Below are positions 13,151 through 21,157 of a stretch of DNA of 25,652 nt, in pieces. The notes under the pieces were generated by a model. The model was not told where the DNA came from and ran no database searches. It worked only from the letters and a program-made list of their open reading frames with translations. Each line of letters starts with the position of its first letter. Position 1 is the stretch's first letter. The stretch is from CAYLHQ01 sp964628935. GTDB lineage: Bacteria; Acidobacteriota; Polarisedimenticolia; Polarisedimenticolales; DASRJG01. The position numbers were made by a program, and so were the translations under genes. The stretch lies in the NCBI GenBank assembly GCA_964628935.1, contig CAZVOE010000037.1, positions 1 to 25,652 of the forward strand. The letters run 5' to 3'.

Positions 13151-14537
13151 GGGCCCCCGCGGCCTCCCCTCCTTCGACCCGACCCCCGACCCGCACGCGG
13201 GCACGCGCGCCTTCCTGCGCGGGGGGCTCGCGTCGGTCGTCCTCCTCGCCCCGCTCCCCTTCGGGAGCGTCGAGCCCCTCCCGCTTCTCCTGATCGAGAT
13301 CGCGGCGGCGGTCCTGGGAGGGGCGGGGATCTGGGTGCTCGTCTCGGAGCGCGCGGCGCTTCCCCTCAGGGTCAAGATCGCGATCGGGGCGGCTTCGGGG
13401 ATCGCGGGGATGATGGCGCTCCAGGCCGTGCCCCTCCCCGCGCCGGTCGTGCGGCTTCTCGCTCCTCCCGTCGCAGAGGCGCGGGAGGCGGTCGCGGCGG
13501 TCCTCCCCGAGCTCGAGAGGTCGTGGTACCCGCTCTCCCTCTCCCCGGCGGACACGTGGGACGCCCTCGCCCGCTTCGCGGCGTACGCGTTTCTCGGCGT
13601 CGCGACCCTCGCGGCGGTGCGACGGTCGAGGGACCTTCTTTTCCTGGGGATGGTCTTCGCCGCAGCGGGGCTGTTCCAGGCGGTGTACGGGGCGGCGGAG
13701 TTCCTGTCGGGGCGGCAGCAGATCTTCGGTTTCGTGAAGGTGCACTATCTCGACTCCGCGACCGGGACCTTCATCAACCGGAACCACTACGCCTCGATGC
13801 TCTCGATGTGCGCGCCGTTCGCCCTCGCGTGCGCTTCCGCATGGAATGCGCGCCACCCGAACCGCCCGCGGGCGCAGCACGCGCTCGCGACGGCGGCGGG
13901 GGGGCTCGCCGCGGCGACGATGCTCGGGGGGGTCGCGCTCTCGGGGTCGCGAGGAGGATCCGCCGCGGCGCTCGTTGGATTGGGGGGATATCTTCTGACG
14001 ACCGGGCGGTCGTGGAGGCGGGTCGCCGCGGTCGCCGCGCTCGTGGCGCTGCCGGTCGCGTACCTCCTGTGGCAGGATGTGAGGAGTCCGTTGGATCGGA
14101 TGGACCAGCTCGAGGTCGATCTCGGCGCCCCGGGAGGGCGGCTTTCGACCTGGAAGGCGGCCGCGGCGATGATCCCCGCCTCGCCGGTCGTGGGATACGG
14201 TGCAGGCGCGTTCGAGGAGGCGTTCGCCGCCTTTTCCGCCACCCGATCGCGGGCGCGCTACGACCACGCGCACAGCGAGCCGTTGCAGTGGGCGGTGGAG
14301 GGAGGCCTGCCCTTTCTCCTCCTCGGATTCGCGACCCTCGCGCTCGCGCCGGGTGCCTCAAGGTCGGTCTCGAGTGGACGAACCGCCGCGGCGGCCGCCT
14401 CGGCGACGCTAGGCGCCCTCCTCCACGCCGGCGTGGACTTCGCCCCTCGCATCCCCGCCGTCGGCGCGCTCGCCGGGATCGTGCTCGGGATCCTCGCCTT
14501 CCATGCACTCCGCAACGCGCGTCTGGACCCTCGATGA
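13125..14537 (+). CDS. O-antigen ligase / polymerase family membrane protein
   Basis: 470 residues, with about ten to twelve hydrophobic segments. The Wzy_C-type signature is visible: G-T-F-I-N-R-N-H-Y-A-S-M-L-S-M (about 216-230), G-S-R-G-G-S, and a long periplasmic loop with G-Y-G-A-G-A-F-E-E-A-F and Y-D-H-A-H-S-E-P-L-Q-W-A-V-E-G-G (about 365-395), where conserved His and Glu serve transfer of lipid-linked glycans. Such proteins either join O-antigen to lipid A core or polymerise repeat units. A separate Wzy-type polymerase is at 22299-23798, so this one may be the ligase or may attach polymer to another acceptor. ATG 13125 lies inside the wzc end; its own stop overlaps the next ATG (ATGA). 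Confidence 0.85.
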   Translation: MGAEREAPRGPRGLPSFDPTPDPHAGTRAFLRGGLASVVLLAPLPFGSVEPLPLLLIEIAAAVLGGAGIWVLVSERAALPLRVKIAIGAASGIAGMMALQAVPLPAPVVRLLAPPVAEAREAVAAVLPELERSWYPLSLSPADTWDALARFAAYAFLGVATLAAVRRSRDLLFLGMVFAAAGLFQAVYGAAEFLSGRQQIFGFVKVHYLDSATGTFINRNHYASMLSMCAPFALACASAWNARHPNRPRAQHALATAAGGLAAATMLGGVALSGSRGGSAAALVGLGGYLLTTGRSWRRVAAVAALVALPVAYLLWQDVRSPLDRMDQLEVDLGAPGGRLSTWKAAAAMIPASPVVGYGAGAFEEAFAAFSATRSRARYDHAHSEPLQWAVEGGLPFLLLGFATLALAPGASRSVSSGRTAAAAASATLGALLHAGVDFAPRIPAVGALAGIVLGILAFHALRNARLDPR

Positions 14538-15490
14538 CCGGGACACCGTCGAGCGTTGGAGGAGTCCGCCCTCTCGTCCGGAACCTCCTCTACGGAATCA
14601 CACGCAGCGACCTCCTGAGCGCCGGGATCCGCCGCCTCGGTACCGCAGGGGTCCTGCCCGATGCGGTCTCGATCCGCCTCCCCGCCGATCGCACGTTCGA
14701 GGTCGCGTGCCCTCCGGGCCGCTTCCTGTACCGCTCCACCCGGCACGACCTGATCGGGCGCCGCCTCCACTGGCAGGGGCTTCGGGGGATGGAGTGGGGC
14801 ACGATGCGGGTCTTCCGGGAGGTCGTCGCGTCGCGCGCGACCTTTCTCGACGTCGGCGCGAACACCGGGCTCTATTCCCTCGTCGCCGCGACCGTGAACC
14901 CGGCGCTGCGCGGGATCGCGTTCGAGCCGGTCCCGCGGGTGCGCGAGCGGTTGATCGAGAACCTCGCCTTGAACGGTCTGTCGGGCCGGATCGCGGTGTC
15001 GGAGGAGGCGGTGGGGGCCGAGGCGGGGCGGGCGACATTTCACGTGCCTTTCGTCGACGTCCCGACCTCGGCGAGTCTGAACCCCGATGGGTTCCGCGGC
15101 TGCGCCGGAGAACGGATCGAGGTCGAGTTGACGACGGTCGACCGGGTGCGGGAGCGCCTTGGCGCTTCCATCGGGGCAATGAAGATCGACGTCGAGGGAT
15201 TCGAGCACGAAGTCCTTCGCGGAGCCGGGACGTGCCTCCGCGAAGACCATCCCGTCGTCTTTCTCGAGTGCCATCCCGACGGGCCGGGGCGCGCGATCAC
15301 CGAGGTTCTGAAGCCGCTCGGCTACACCTTCCACGTGCTGCGCGACGACGGCCCGACGAGGGTCGAGAGCGTAGGAGAGCGGTCGAGTGCCGCGGCCTAC
15401 AACTTCCTCTGCGTCCCCGGGACGCTTCCGTCCGAAGAGCGCGAGCGGCTAGGACTCCGCGCTTCGTCTGCGGCTCGCACGGAGGAGTAG
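14534..15490 (+). CDS. FkbM-family methyltransferase
   Basis: 318 residues. SAM-binding motif F-L-D-V-G-A-N-T-G-L-Y-S (about 104-115), acidic loop F-E-P-V-P, and the FkbM signature M-K-I-D-V-E-G-F-E-H-E-V-L-R-G-A followed by F-L-E-C-H. FkbM enzymes O-methylate sugars or polyketides; in a polysaccharide locus this would be a hydroxyl of the glycan. ATG 14534 is supported by the ATGA overlap with the ligase gene, so it is the fifth gene of the operon starting at 9794. The last 42 bases overlap the converging flippase gene. Confidence 0.88.
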   Translation: MTGTPSSVGGVRPLVRNLLYGITRSDLLSAGIRRLGTAGVLPDAVSIRLPADRTFEVACPPGRFLYRSTRHDLIGRRLHWQGLRGMEWGTMRVFREVVASRATFLDVGANTGLYSLVAATVNPALRGIAFEPVPRVRERLIENLALNGLSGRIAVSEEAVGAEAGRATFHVPFVDVPTSASLNPDGFRGCAGERIEVELTTVDRVRERLGASIGAMKIDVEGFEHEVLRGAGTCLREDHPVVFLECHPDGPGRAITEVLKPLGYTFHVLRDDGPTRVESVGERSSAAAYNFLCVPGTLPSEERERLGLRASSAARTEE

Positions 15491-16810
15491 ACCGCCGAAG
15501 GCGAGGCACCCCACCGTGTACGTCAACCCGATCGCGATCGCGGCGCCGAGGATCCCGCCCTCGGGGACGAAGTAGGCGCAGGCCGCGACGCACACCCCGA
15601 CGAGGACGGCAAGGGCGAAAGGCTGCGGATCGAAACTGCGGGTGGCGGTCACCGCGAACCCGAGGGCGCTCATCACGAGGCCCGGAACGGCCGCGACCAT
15701 GATCGCGAGGAACTCCGTGGTGTACGGCGCGTACTCCGGCCCATAGACGAGGCGAAGGAACGGCTCGCCGAACGCCCAGGCGAAGAGTACTCCTGCCGTC
15801 CCCAGAGCCGCGGAAAACCCGCTCAGCCGAAGGACAAGGCGCGCGAACCCCGGGCGATCGTCATCGGCGAAGAACCGCGCCATTCGCGGCGTCGCCGACT
15901 GTCCGAGCGCCGAGAGGACCATCGTACCGGCGACCATCAGGTACGAAATGGCGGAGAAGATGCCGAGCAACGACTCCCCGCCCGCCCCCTGGATGAAGTA
16001 GCGCGGAACGTTGACCACGAGGGACATCAAGAGCGACGTGATTCCGAGCGGAAGCGCGAGCCGGGCCAGCCGCGCCATCGCCGCGAACTCGAACGAAGGA
16101 CAGATCGACCTCCCGTTCCCGTCCGCCAGAACGTCACGGACGACCGGCCGATCGACGACAAACAGGACGGCCCACCACGCGACGGCAAGCCCTCCGATTC
16201 CCCAGACGACGCTCTTCGTGAACACGAACACGCCGAGCAAAGCGATGAGCCCGAGGGCCCCTCTCAGGATCATCGAGCGGGAGATCGTCTCGAACCGCTC
16301 GATTCGCTGGAGCCCTCCGTACGCGACGTCGCTCAACGAATCCGCAGCCTTCGCGAAGGCCATGAGGACGATCGCGAGTTGCGTTGTTGTGCTCACCGAC
16401 TGCAGGAGTATGGCCACCACGGCCGAGACGAAGCACGCCGCGCTCGTACTGAGGACGCGAAGTCCCACGAAAGCGCCGAGCGAGTGCAACGTACGAGAGT
16501 CCGTAGCTTGAACGGAACGAAGGTGAAGATTGGCGCCAAGGAACACCGGCGCGGTCACGGCCAACGTAAGAGCATACTCACCAACTCTCTCCGGCGACGC
16601 GAGGCGCGCAAGTCCGATGATGGCGCCCCATTGACACCCCGCGAAAAGCACGTTTCCCGCGAGCGTCCATGCGAAGCCTCGACGTAACGAGTGGTGCCTC
16701 ACGGAGTCAACCGAAGGTCTCGTCACGCCTGAGATCGGTCGTAAAGCGGGCACGGCAGGGCTCTTCGCTCTCAGGCTGTTCCGCCGCGAATGGGACCAGC
16801 GCAGCGTCAT
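15449..16810 (-). CDS. Wzx-type flippase (polysaccharide transport, MATE-like)
   Basis: 453 residues with roughly twelve transmembrane helices. It should flip undecaprenyl-pyrophosphate-linked repeat units to the periplasmic face. Conserved Wzx features: F-A-W-T-L-A-G-N-V-L-F near the first helix, R-Y-F-I-Q-G in the middle, S-A-L-G-Q-S-A-T-P-R-M-A-R, and L-R-L-V-Y-G-P-E-Y before helix 10, a typical position. ATG 16810 overlaps the stop of the preceding glycosyltransferase as ATGA, which supports it, although the first 35 residues look unconserved and GTG 16702 or 16726 are alternatives. Codon use in the first half is less GC-biased than in the housekeeping genes, consistent with a laterally moving O-antigen gene. 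Confidence 0.9.
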   Translation of the reverse strand: MTLRWSHSRRNSLRAKSPAVPALRPISGVTRPSVDSVRHHSLRRGFAWTLAGNVLFAGCQWGAIIGLARLASPERVGEYALTLAVTAPVFLGANLHLRSVQATDSRTLHSLGAFVGLRVLSTSAACFVSAVVAILLQSVSTTTQLAIVLMAFAKAADSLSDVAYGGLQRIERFETISRSMILRGALGLIALLGVFVFTKSVVWGIGGLAVAWWAVLFVVDRPVVRDVLADGNGRSICPSFEFAAMARLARLALPLGITSLLMSLVVNVPRYFIQGAGGESLLGIFSAISYLMVAGTMVLSALGQSATPRMARFFADDDRPGFARLVLRLSGFSAALGTAGVLFAWAFGEPFLRLVYGPEYAPYTTEFLAIMVAAVPGLVMSALGFAVTATRSFDPQPFALAVLVGVCVAACAYFVPEGGILGAAIAIGLTYTVGCLAFGGLLLRASRRRSAES

Positions 16811-17994
16811 GGGTGGTCGCTTCGATCGGCCTCATGGGGTCCTCGCATCGCACACTCACGGAGGAGGGCAAGCAGCCGTTGCCGGCGTCCGGAGAGTCTA
16901 CTTGCGACAAACTCCTGCGCCATCGCCGTACTGTGCTCCGACCACACCTCCCGCTGTTGCGGCTCTCTCGCGGCCTTTTCCATCAGAAATGCCAACGCAT
17001 GGGCATCGCCCACGGGGAACATCTGTCCGGGCGTCAGCAGTTCAGCGATCGCCTCCGTATCCGCACCTACACACGGGAGGCCCCGGGCCATTGCCTCGAT
17101 CATCGCTCTCGGCAGTCCCTCGCCGACCGAGGTCATCACGAAGAGGTCGGCGTTGTCCAAGAGTGCCTTGATTGTTTCCGGCGAGGCTACGTGTCCATGG
17201 AACACCACCGACTTCAGTTGCAGGCGTTTGGCCAGAGCTTCCATCGCCGGTCGCTGAGGGCCATCGCCGACCAGGTCGACACGCACGCGGACCCCGCGAT
17301 CTTCCGCGATTCTTGTGGCACGCAGCAGAGTGCGATGGTCTTTGTAAGGAAAGAAGCCGGCAACGAGGATGATCTTGAACTCGCTCGTGACGGGGCGAAC
17401 GGCGCGATTTCGAACGAGATCCGAATCCGGCAGGCGTATGCTCGACAGACTATCGGTAATCGTGCCCGCTCCGGGCGGGAACTTGGCCTGGAGATGCCGT
17501 CGGCTCACGTAGCTACCGACCTGCGCCCGCCGAACGATCCATCGCGTCCAAAAGGCGAGGTAATGGCCGTACAATCGCCCCCCCAACCCGAAGCTCCCGA
17601 CTTGCCTGATCGGATCGCCGATCAACTCGAACATCAGCGGTCGATTCAGTTTCGTCGCGAGTCGCGCTGCGAATATCCCCGAAGTCGAGGGAATTCGGAC
17701 GCAGACGGCCTCGGCGTTTTTGGCGGCGCCCGGCAGCGCTGAACAGTACGCTCGCATCGGTGCCAGAGCCCATCGCGGTCCATGAACGTCCTTGAACCCG
17801 ACAAAACTGACTCCGCTTCCGTCTGCGCGTCGCGATCCTTGCGGGGGATCGCCTGACCGGAGCCGAGCCGCCACAACGACGCGTTCAAAAACGGCACGAT
17901 AGTCGTCAAAGAAACGCCGGTCGTAGGAGTGCTGGTCGTAGACAGCGCCTTCCGAAGCGTAGAACGCGTTGTCCGTTGTGAAGAGCAGTTCCAT
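16807..17994 (-). CDS. GT4-family glycosyltransferase (first)
   Basis: 395 residues, GT-B fold. The C-terminal nucleotide-sugar domain has I-I-L-V-A-G-F-F-P-Y-K-D-H (about 213-225), V-D-L-V-G-D-G-P, V-V-F-H-G-H-V and the retaining-enzyme motif G-E-G-L-P-R-A-M-I-E-A-M-A-R-G (E-x7-E). The acceptor domain holds F-E-L-I-G-D-P-I-R. It should add one sugar of the repeat unit on the cytoplasmic side. ATG 17994 is the first in-frame start and has no clear ribosome site. It is followed by the flippase with an ATGA overlap. Codon use is again less GC-biased than in rlmN or rho. Confidence 0.9.
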   Translation of the reverse strand: MELLFTTDNAFYASEGAVYDQHSYDRRFFDDYRAVFERVVVAARLRSGDPPQGSRRADGSGVSFVGFKDVHGPRWALAPMRAYCSALPGAAKNAEAVCVRIPSTSGIFAARLATKLNRPLMFELIGDPIRQVGSFGLGGRLYGHYLAFWTRWIVRRAQVGSYVSRRHLQAKFPPGAGTITDSLSSIRLPDSDLVRNRAVRPVTSEFKIILVAGFFPYKDHRTLLRATRIAEDRGVRVRVDLVGDGPQRPAMEALAKRLQLKSVVFHGHVASPETIKALLDNADLFVMTSVGEGLPRAMIEAMARGLPCVGADTEAIAELLTPGQMFPVGDAHALAFLMEKAAREPQQREVWSEHSTAMAQEFVASRLSGRRQRLLALLRECAMRGPHEADRSDHP

Positions 17995-18076
17995 CGGGTC
18001 AGAGTGCGCGAAGTCTTGGCATGCGTTGCAGGTTCTCCACCTTCCGTCTCGACGCCGACCGATCCGGAGCGACTCG

Positions 18077-18086
18077 ACTATAGAAT
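18077..18086. promoter_or_regulatory. Overlapping divergent -10 elements
   Basis: ACTATAGAAT contains TATAGT on the minus strand (18082-18077, 5 of 6), reading toward the GT4/flippase pair, and TAGAAT on the plus strand (18081-18086, 5 of 6), reading toward asnB. No convincing -35 is found for either direction. The sequence is the only AT-rich stretch in this 143-base divergent gap. Confidence 0.35.
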
Positions 18087-18115
18087 ACGCGCCGCGGATT
18101 CGAACGGCTCCCTGA

Positions 18116-18132
18116 AACTCCTTCCAGGAGTT
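18116..18132 (+). promoter_or_regulatory. Hairpin covering the asnB ribosome site
   Basis: AACTCC (18116-18121) pairs perfectly with GGAGTT (18127-18132) across a five-base loop. The 3' arm includes the AGGAG ribosome site of asnB, seven bases before ATG 18138, so folding would hide it. The stem is only six pairs. Confidence 0.3.
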
Positions 18133-18137
18133 CCCTC

Positions 18138-19997
18138 ATGTGCGGCATCTTCGGTGCCTGGCTTCCCTGCCCCCTTCCCGACGATTCCGTCGCGGAGGCA
18201 CTCCGACTTCTCGAGCACCGGGGCCCCGACGATTCGGGGACGGCGCGAATCGACGGAGTCCTCCTCGGGATGCGTAGGCTCTCGATCATCGACCTCGAAG
18301 GAGGCCACCAGCCCATCGGAAACGAGGACGGAACGATCCTCGTCGTCTGCAACGGCGAGATCTACAACTACCGGGAACTGACCGCTGAACTCGCGGCGAA
18401 GGGGCACCGTTTCCGCACGCAATCGGACACCGAAGTCCTCGTCCATCTCTACGAGGAATACCGGGACGGCCTCTGCGAGCGCCTACGGGGCATGTACGGA
18501 TTCGCCCTCTACGACGGCCGGACTCGAACGCTCCTCCTCGGCCGGGACCGGTTCGGGAAAAAGCCCCTGTACTTCGCCCGGACTCCCGGCCCCGGGCTGG
18601 TTTTCGCCTCGGAGATCAAGGCCCTTCGCCCGCTCGCGAAGGCCGCCGGCGTGCCGCTGACGGTCAGCGCCCAGGGGCTTTACGACTACCTCTCGGTCGG
18701 CGCCGTTCCCCAGCCCGCGACGATCCACGCGGAGGTTGAGGCGCTGCCGATGGGCTCCCGCCTGACCTTCGACGGACGAAGAGACCGCATCCAGCCGTAC
18801 TGGGCGGTGGACTACTCCCGCGTCGAGGACCGGCCCTACCCCGAGACCCTCGAGCGGGTGCGGGAACTCGTCTCCGAGGCAACCCGGCTCCGCCTGCGAA
18901 GCGACGTGCCGTTGGGGGTATTCCTTTCGGGCGGGGTCGATTCCTCCGTCGTCGCCTCCGAAGCGGCGAGACACGCCGGTCCCACACTCCGTACTTTCAC
19001 GGTCGCCATGAACGCCGCAGAGTTTGACGAGTCTGCCCGAGCGACGCGGACCGCCGCCTCGTTCGGTGTACAGCACGAGGTCCTCGCGCTTCAGGTCACG
19101 CCGCTCGAGGGGCTTGTCGAAGTCGTCCGAAGGTACGACCAGCCCTTCTGGGACTCGAGTGCGATCCCCTCCCTCGCCGTCGCTCGGCTCGCCCGTCAGG
19201 CCGTCAAGGTCGTGCTGACCGGGGACGGCGGCGACGAGCTGTTCGCGGGGTACAGGCACCACGTCGCCCCATGGCTTGCGGACAGGGTCCGTTGGGTCCC
19301 TCGCTCCGCCTGCCGTTTTCTCGCCGGCGCGGTGGAGAAGTCCGCCCCCGCCCGACGATCCGGAGTCGGCTTCGCGCTCCGATTCTTGAACGGGTTCGCC
19401 CGGGACCCCGGGGCTCGTCATTTGGCCTGGACGACCGACCTCTTGTTCGAGGAGGACAAGCGAGCCATTTGGCGCGGGCCGGCGGTGCGCCCGACCGAGG
19501 CGTGGATTGAATCGGTCCTGCCGAAGGGGCTCTCCGTTCTTCGGACGCAGATGCACGGCGACATCCTCGTCAACCTCCTGAGCGACATGCTCGTGAAGAT
19601 GGACATCGCGACGATGGCCGCATCGCTCGAGGCGCGGTCTCCCCTGCTCGACCACCGGCTCGCGGAATTCGTCTTCACGCTGCCGGATCGCCAGTTGCTC
19701 GGGGGCGGGCGGAGGAAACGTGTCCTCCGGGACGCCTACCGAGGGATCGTCCCGAACGAGGTCCTCGACGGGAGGAAGCAAGGCTTCGAGGTGCCCCTGC
19801 AGAAATGGCTGGACGGCGAACTCCGCGAGGTCGTGCGGGACACCCTCGGAGGGAAGGATGCTCTCCTCCTGGAGTGGATCCAGCCGGACTTCGTATCTCG
19901 TGTCTTGGCGGGCGGCGCAGCGTGTGCAAGGAACCGAGCACAGGTCCTCTACGCCCTCCTGATGCTCGAGCTGTGGCTCCGGGAGCACCGGGCATGA
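18138..19997 (+). CDS. asnB: Asparagine synthase (glutamine-hydrolysing)-like amidotransferase
   Basis: 619 residues. The N-terminal class II glutaminase starts M-C-G-I-F-G with the nucleophile Cys2, and has L-E-H-R-G-P-D-D-S-G, R-L-S-I-I-D, C-N-G-E-I-Y-N-Y and S-D-T-E-V. The C-terminal ATP-pyrophosphatase domain has L-S-G-G-V-D-S-S (about 263-270), T-G-D-G-G-D-E-L-F-A-G-Y and R-K-Q-G-F-E-V-P. All key residues look intact. In polysaccharide loci such enzymes often amidate uronic acids instead of aspartate (for example WbpS in Pseudomonas aeruginosa), which the position between glycosyltransferases suggests here; a general asparagine synthetase remains possible. ATG 18138 is fixed by Cys2 and AGGAG. 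Its stop overlaps the next ATG. Confidence 0.93.
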   Translation: MCGIFGAWLPCPLPDDSVAEALRLLEHRGPDDSGTARIDGVLLGMRRLSIIDLEGGHQPIGNEDGTILVVCNGEIYNYRELTAELAAKGHRFRTQSDTEVLVHLYEEYRDGLCERLRGMYGFALYDGRTRTLLLGRDRFGKKPLYFARTPGPGLVFASEIKALRPLAKAAGVPLTVSAQGLYDYLSVGAVPQPATIHAEVEALPMGSRLTFDGRRDRIQPYWAVDYSRVEDRPYPETLERVRELVSEATRLRLRSDVPLGVFLSGGVDSSVVASEAARHAGPTLRTFTVAMNAAEFDESARATRTAASFGVQHEVLALQVTPLEGLVEVVRRYDQPFWDSSAIPSLAVARLARQAVKVVLTGDGGDELFAGYRHHVAPWLADRVRWVPRSACRFLAGAVEKSAPARRSGVGFALRFLNGFARDPGARHLAWTTDLLFEEDKRAIWRGPAVRPTEAWIESVLPKGLSVLRTQMHGDILVNLLSDMLVKMDIATMAASLEARSPLLDHRLAEFVFTLPDRQLLGGGRRKRVLRDAYRGIVPNEVLDGRKQGFEVPLQKWLDGELREVVRDTLGGKDALLLEWIQPDFVSRVLAGGAACARNRAQVLYALLMLELWLREHRA

Positions 19998-21157
19998 TCC
20001 GCATCGTCTACATCGTGACCGCCCCCCGGCAGTCGGTGAGGCTTTTCCTTCGGGGCCACCTCGAGTTCCTGAGGAAGAACGGCTTCGAGGTCTTCCTGAT
20101 CGCCCCACCAGGACCGGATCTCGAGGACGCGGCGCGCCGGGAGGGAGTCCAGGGGATCCCCGTTCCAATCGAGCGGGAAATCGCTCCGCTCCGGGACCTC
20201 GTGACCCTCTTCCGCCTGTACCGCGAGATCCGCCGACTTCGGCCCGACATCGTCAACGCCGGAACGCCCAAGGCGGGGTTCCTGGGAGTTCTCGCCGCGT
20301 ACCTCGCGGGCGTGCCGGTTCGGGTCTACCACCTTCGCGCGCTTCGGCTCGAGACCACGGCGGGCTTCAAGCGGCGAATCCTGGGATGGACGGAACGGAT
20401 CGCCGCTCGATGCGCCACACGGATCGTGGCGATCAGTCGAAGCCTCGCCGAGCGCTTCGTGGAACTGGGCCTCGGTCCGCGGGACAAGATCGTCGTTTTC
20501 GGGCATGGCTCGTCGAACGGCATCGACGCCGAGCGCTTCGAGCGCACGCCGACGCGGGCCGAGGCGGCGAAGGCGCTCCGGTTGCGCCTCGGGTTCGCGC
20601 CAGACGACTTCGTGATCGGTTTCGTCGGCAGAATCATTCCCGACAAAGGGATCGTCCATCTCTTCGAGGCCTTCAGGATCATCCTCCACGAGGTTCCGAG
20701 CGCGAGATTGCTCCTCGTAGGAGATGCCGAGGCCCATCATCCTTTCCCGCCGGGCTTCCTCGAACGGCTCGGTTCGCATCCGAGAGTGAGGTGGGTGGAC
20801 TACCAAGAGGACCCCGCGCCCTACTACCACGTCATGGACCTCTTCGCGTTTCCTTCGCTGCGCGAGGGCTTCGGGAACGTGGCGCTGGAGGCGGCTGCTG
20901 CCGGTTTGGCAGTGGCGGGATTCCGGTCGACTGGGGTAGTGGATGCGGTGGAGGATGGGGTGACTGGAACGTTGGTGGACCCGGGCAGCACAACGAGCCT
21001 GGCCGCGGCAATCGTGACCTACGCCAAACGCTCGGAGCTTCGCGAGCGTCATGCGAAAGCGGGCGCCGCTCGACTGCGGCACGAGTTCCGTAGCGAGACC
21101 CTGTGGCGAGCTTTCCTGGCGGAGTATAGGCGAGAGCAAGACGTCTCGGCGCCCTAG
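19994..21157 (+). CDS. GT4-family glycosyltransferase (second)
   Basis: 387 residues, GT-B fold. N-terminal acceptor domain: I-V-Y-I-V-T-A, then I-V-N-A-G-T-P-K-A-G-F-L-G and V-Y-H-L-R-A-L-R-L-E-T, a pattern seen in undecaprenyl-linked acetylhexosamine transferases of the PglA/WbaZ type. Then H-G-S-S-N-G-I-D, V-I-G-F-V-G-R-I-I-P-D-K-G (about 209-221) and the E-x7-E motif R-E-G-F-G-N-V-A-L-E-A-A. ATG 19994 overlaps the asnB stop (ATGA), so it is coupled to asnB. Its stop shares the bases CTAG with the stop of the converging gene. Around 20930-21000 codon use is noticeably less GC-biased than in the rest of the gene. Confidence 0.9.
   Translation: MIRIVYIVTAPRQSVRLFLRGHLEFLRKNGFEVFLIAPPGPDLEDAARREGVQGIPVPIEREIAPLRDLVTLFRLYREIRRLRPDIVNAGTPKAGFLGVLAAYLAGVPVRVYHLRALRLETTAGFKRRILGWTERIAARCATRIVAISRSLAERFVELGLGPRDKIVVFGHGSSNGIDAERFERTPTRAEAAKALRLRLGFAPDDFVIGFVGRIIPDKGIVHLFEAFRIILHEVPSARLLLVGDAEAHHPFPPGFLERLGSHPRVRWVDYQEDPAPYYHVMDLFAFPSLREGFGNVALEAAAAGLAVAGFRSTGVVDAVEDGVTGTLVDPGSTTSLAAAIVTYAKRSELRERHAKAGAARLRHEFRSETLWRAFLAEYRREQDVSAP

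Noticed and set aside
10763..13555. A 930-codon open frame on the minus strand opposite wzc
   Set aside because: It is a shadow caused by high GC; its translation is dominated by Arg, Glu, Val and Asp repeats without domain motifs, while the plus strand encodes a complete Wzc.
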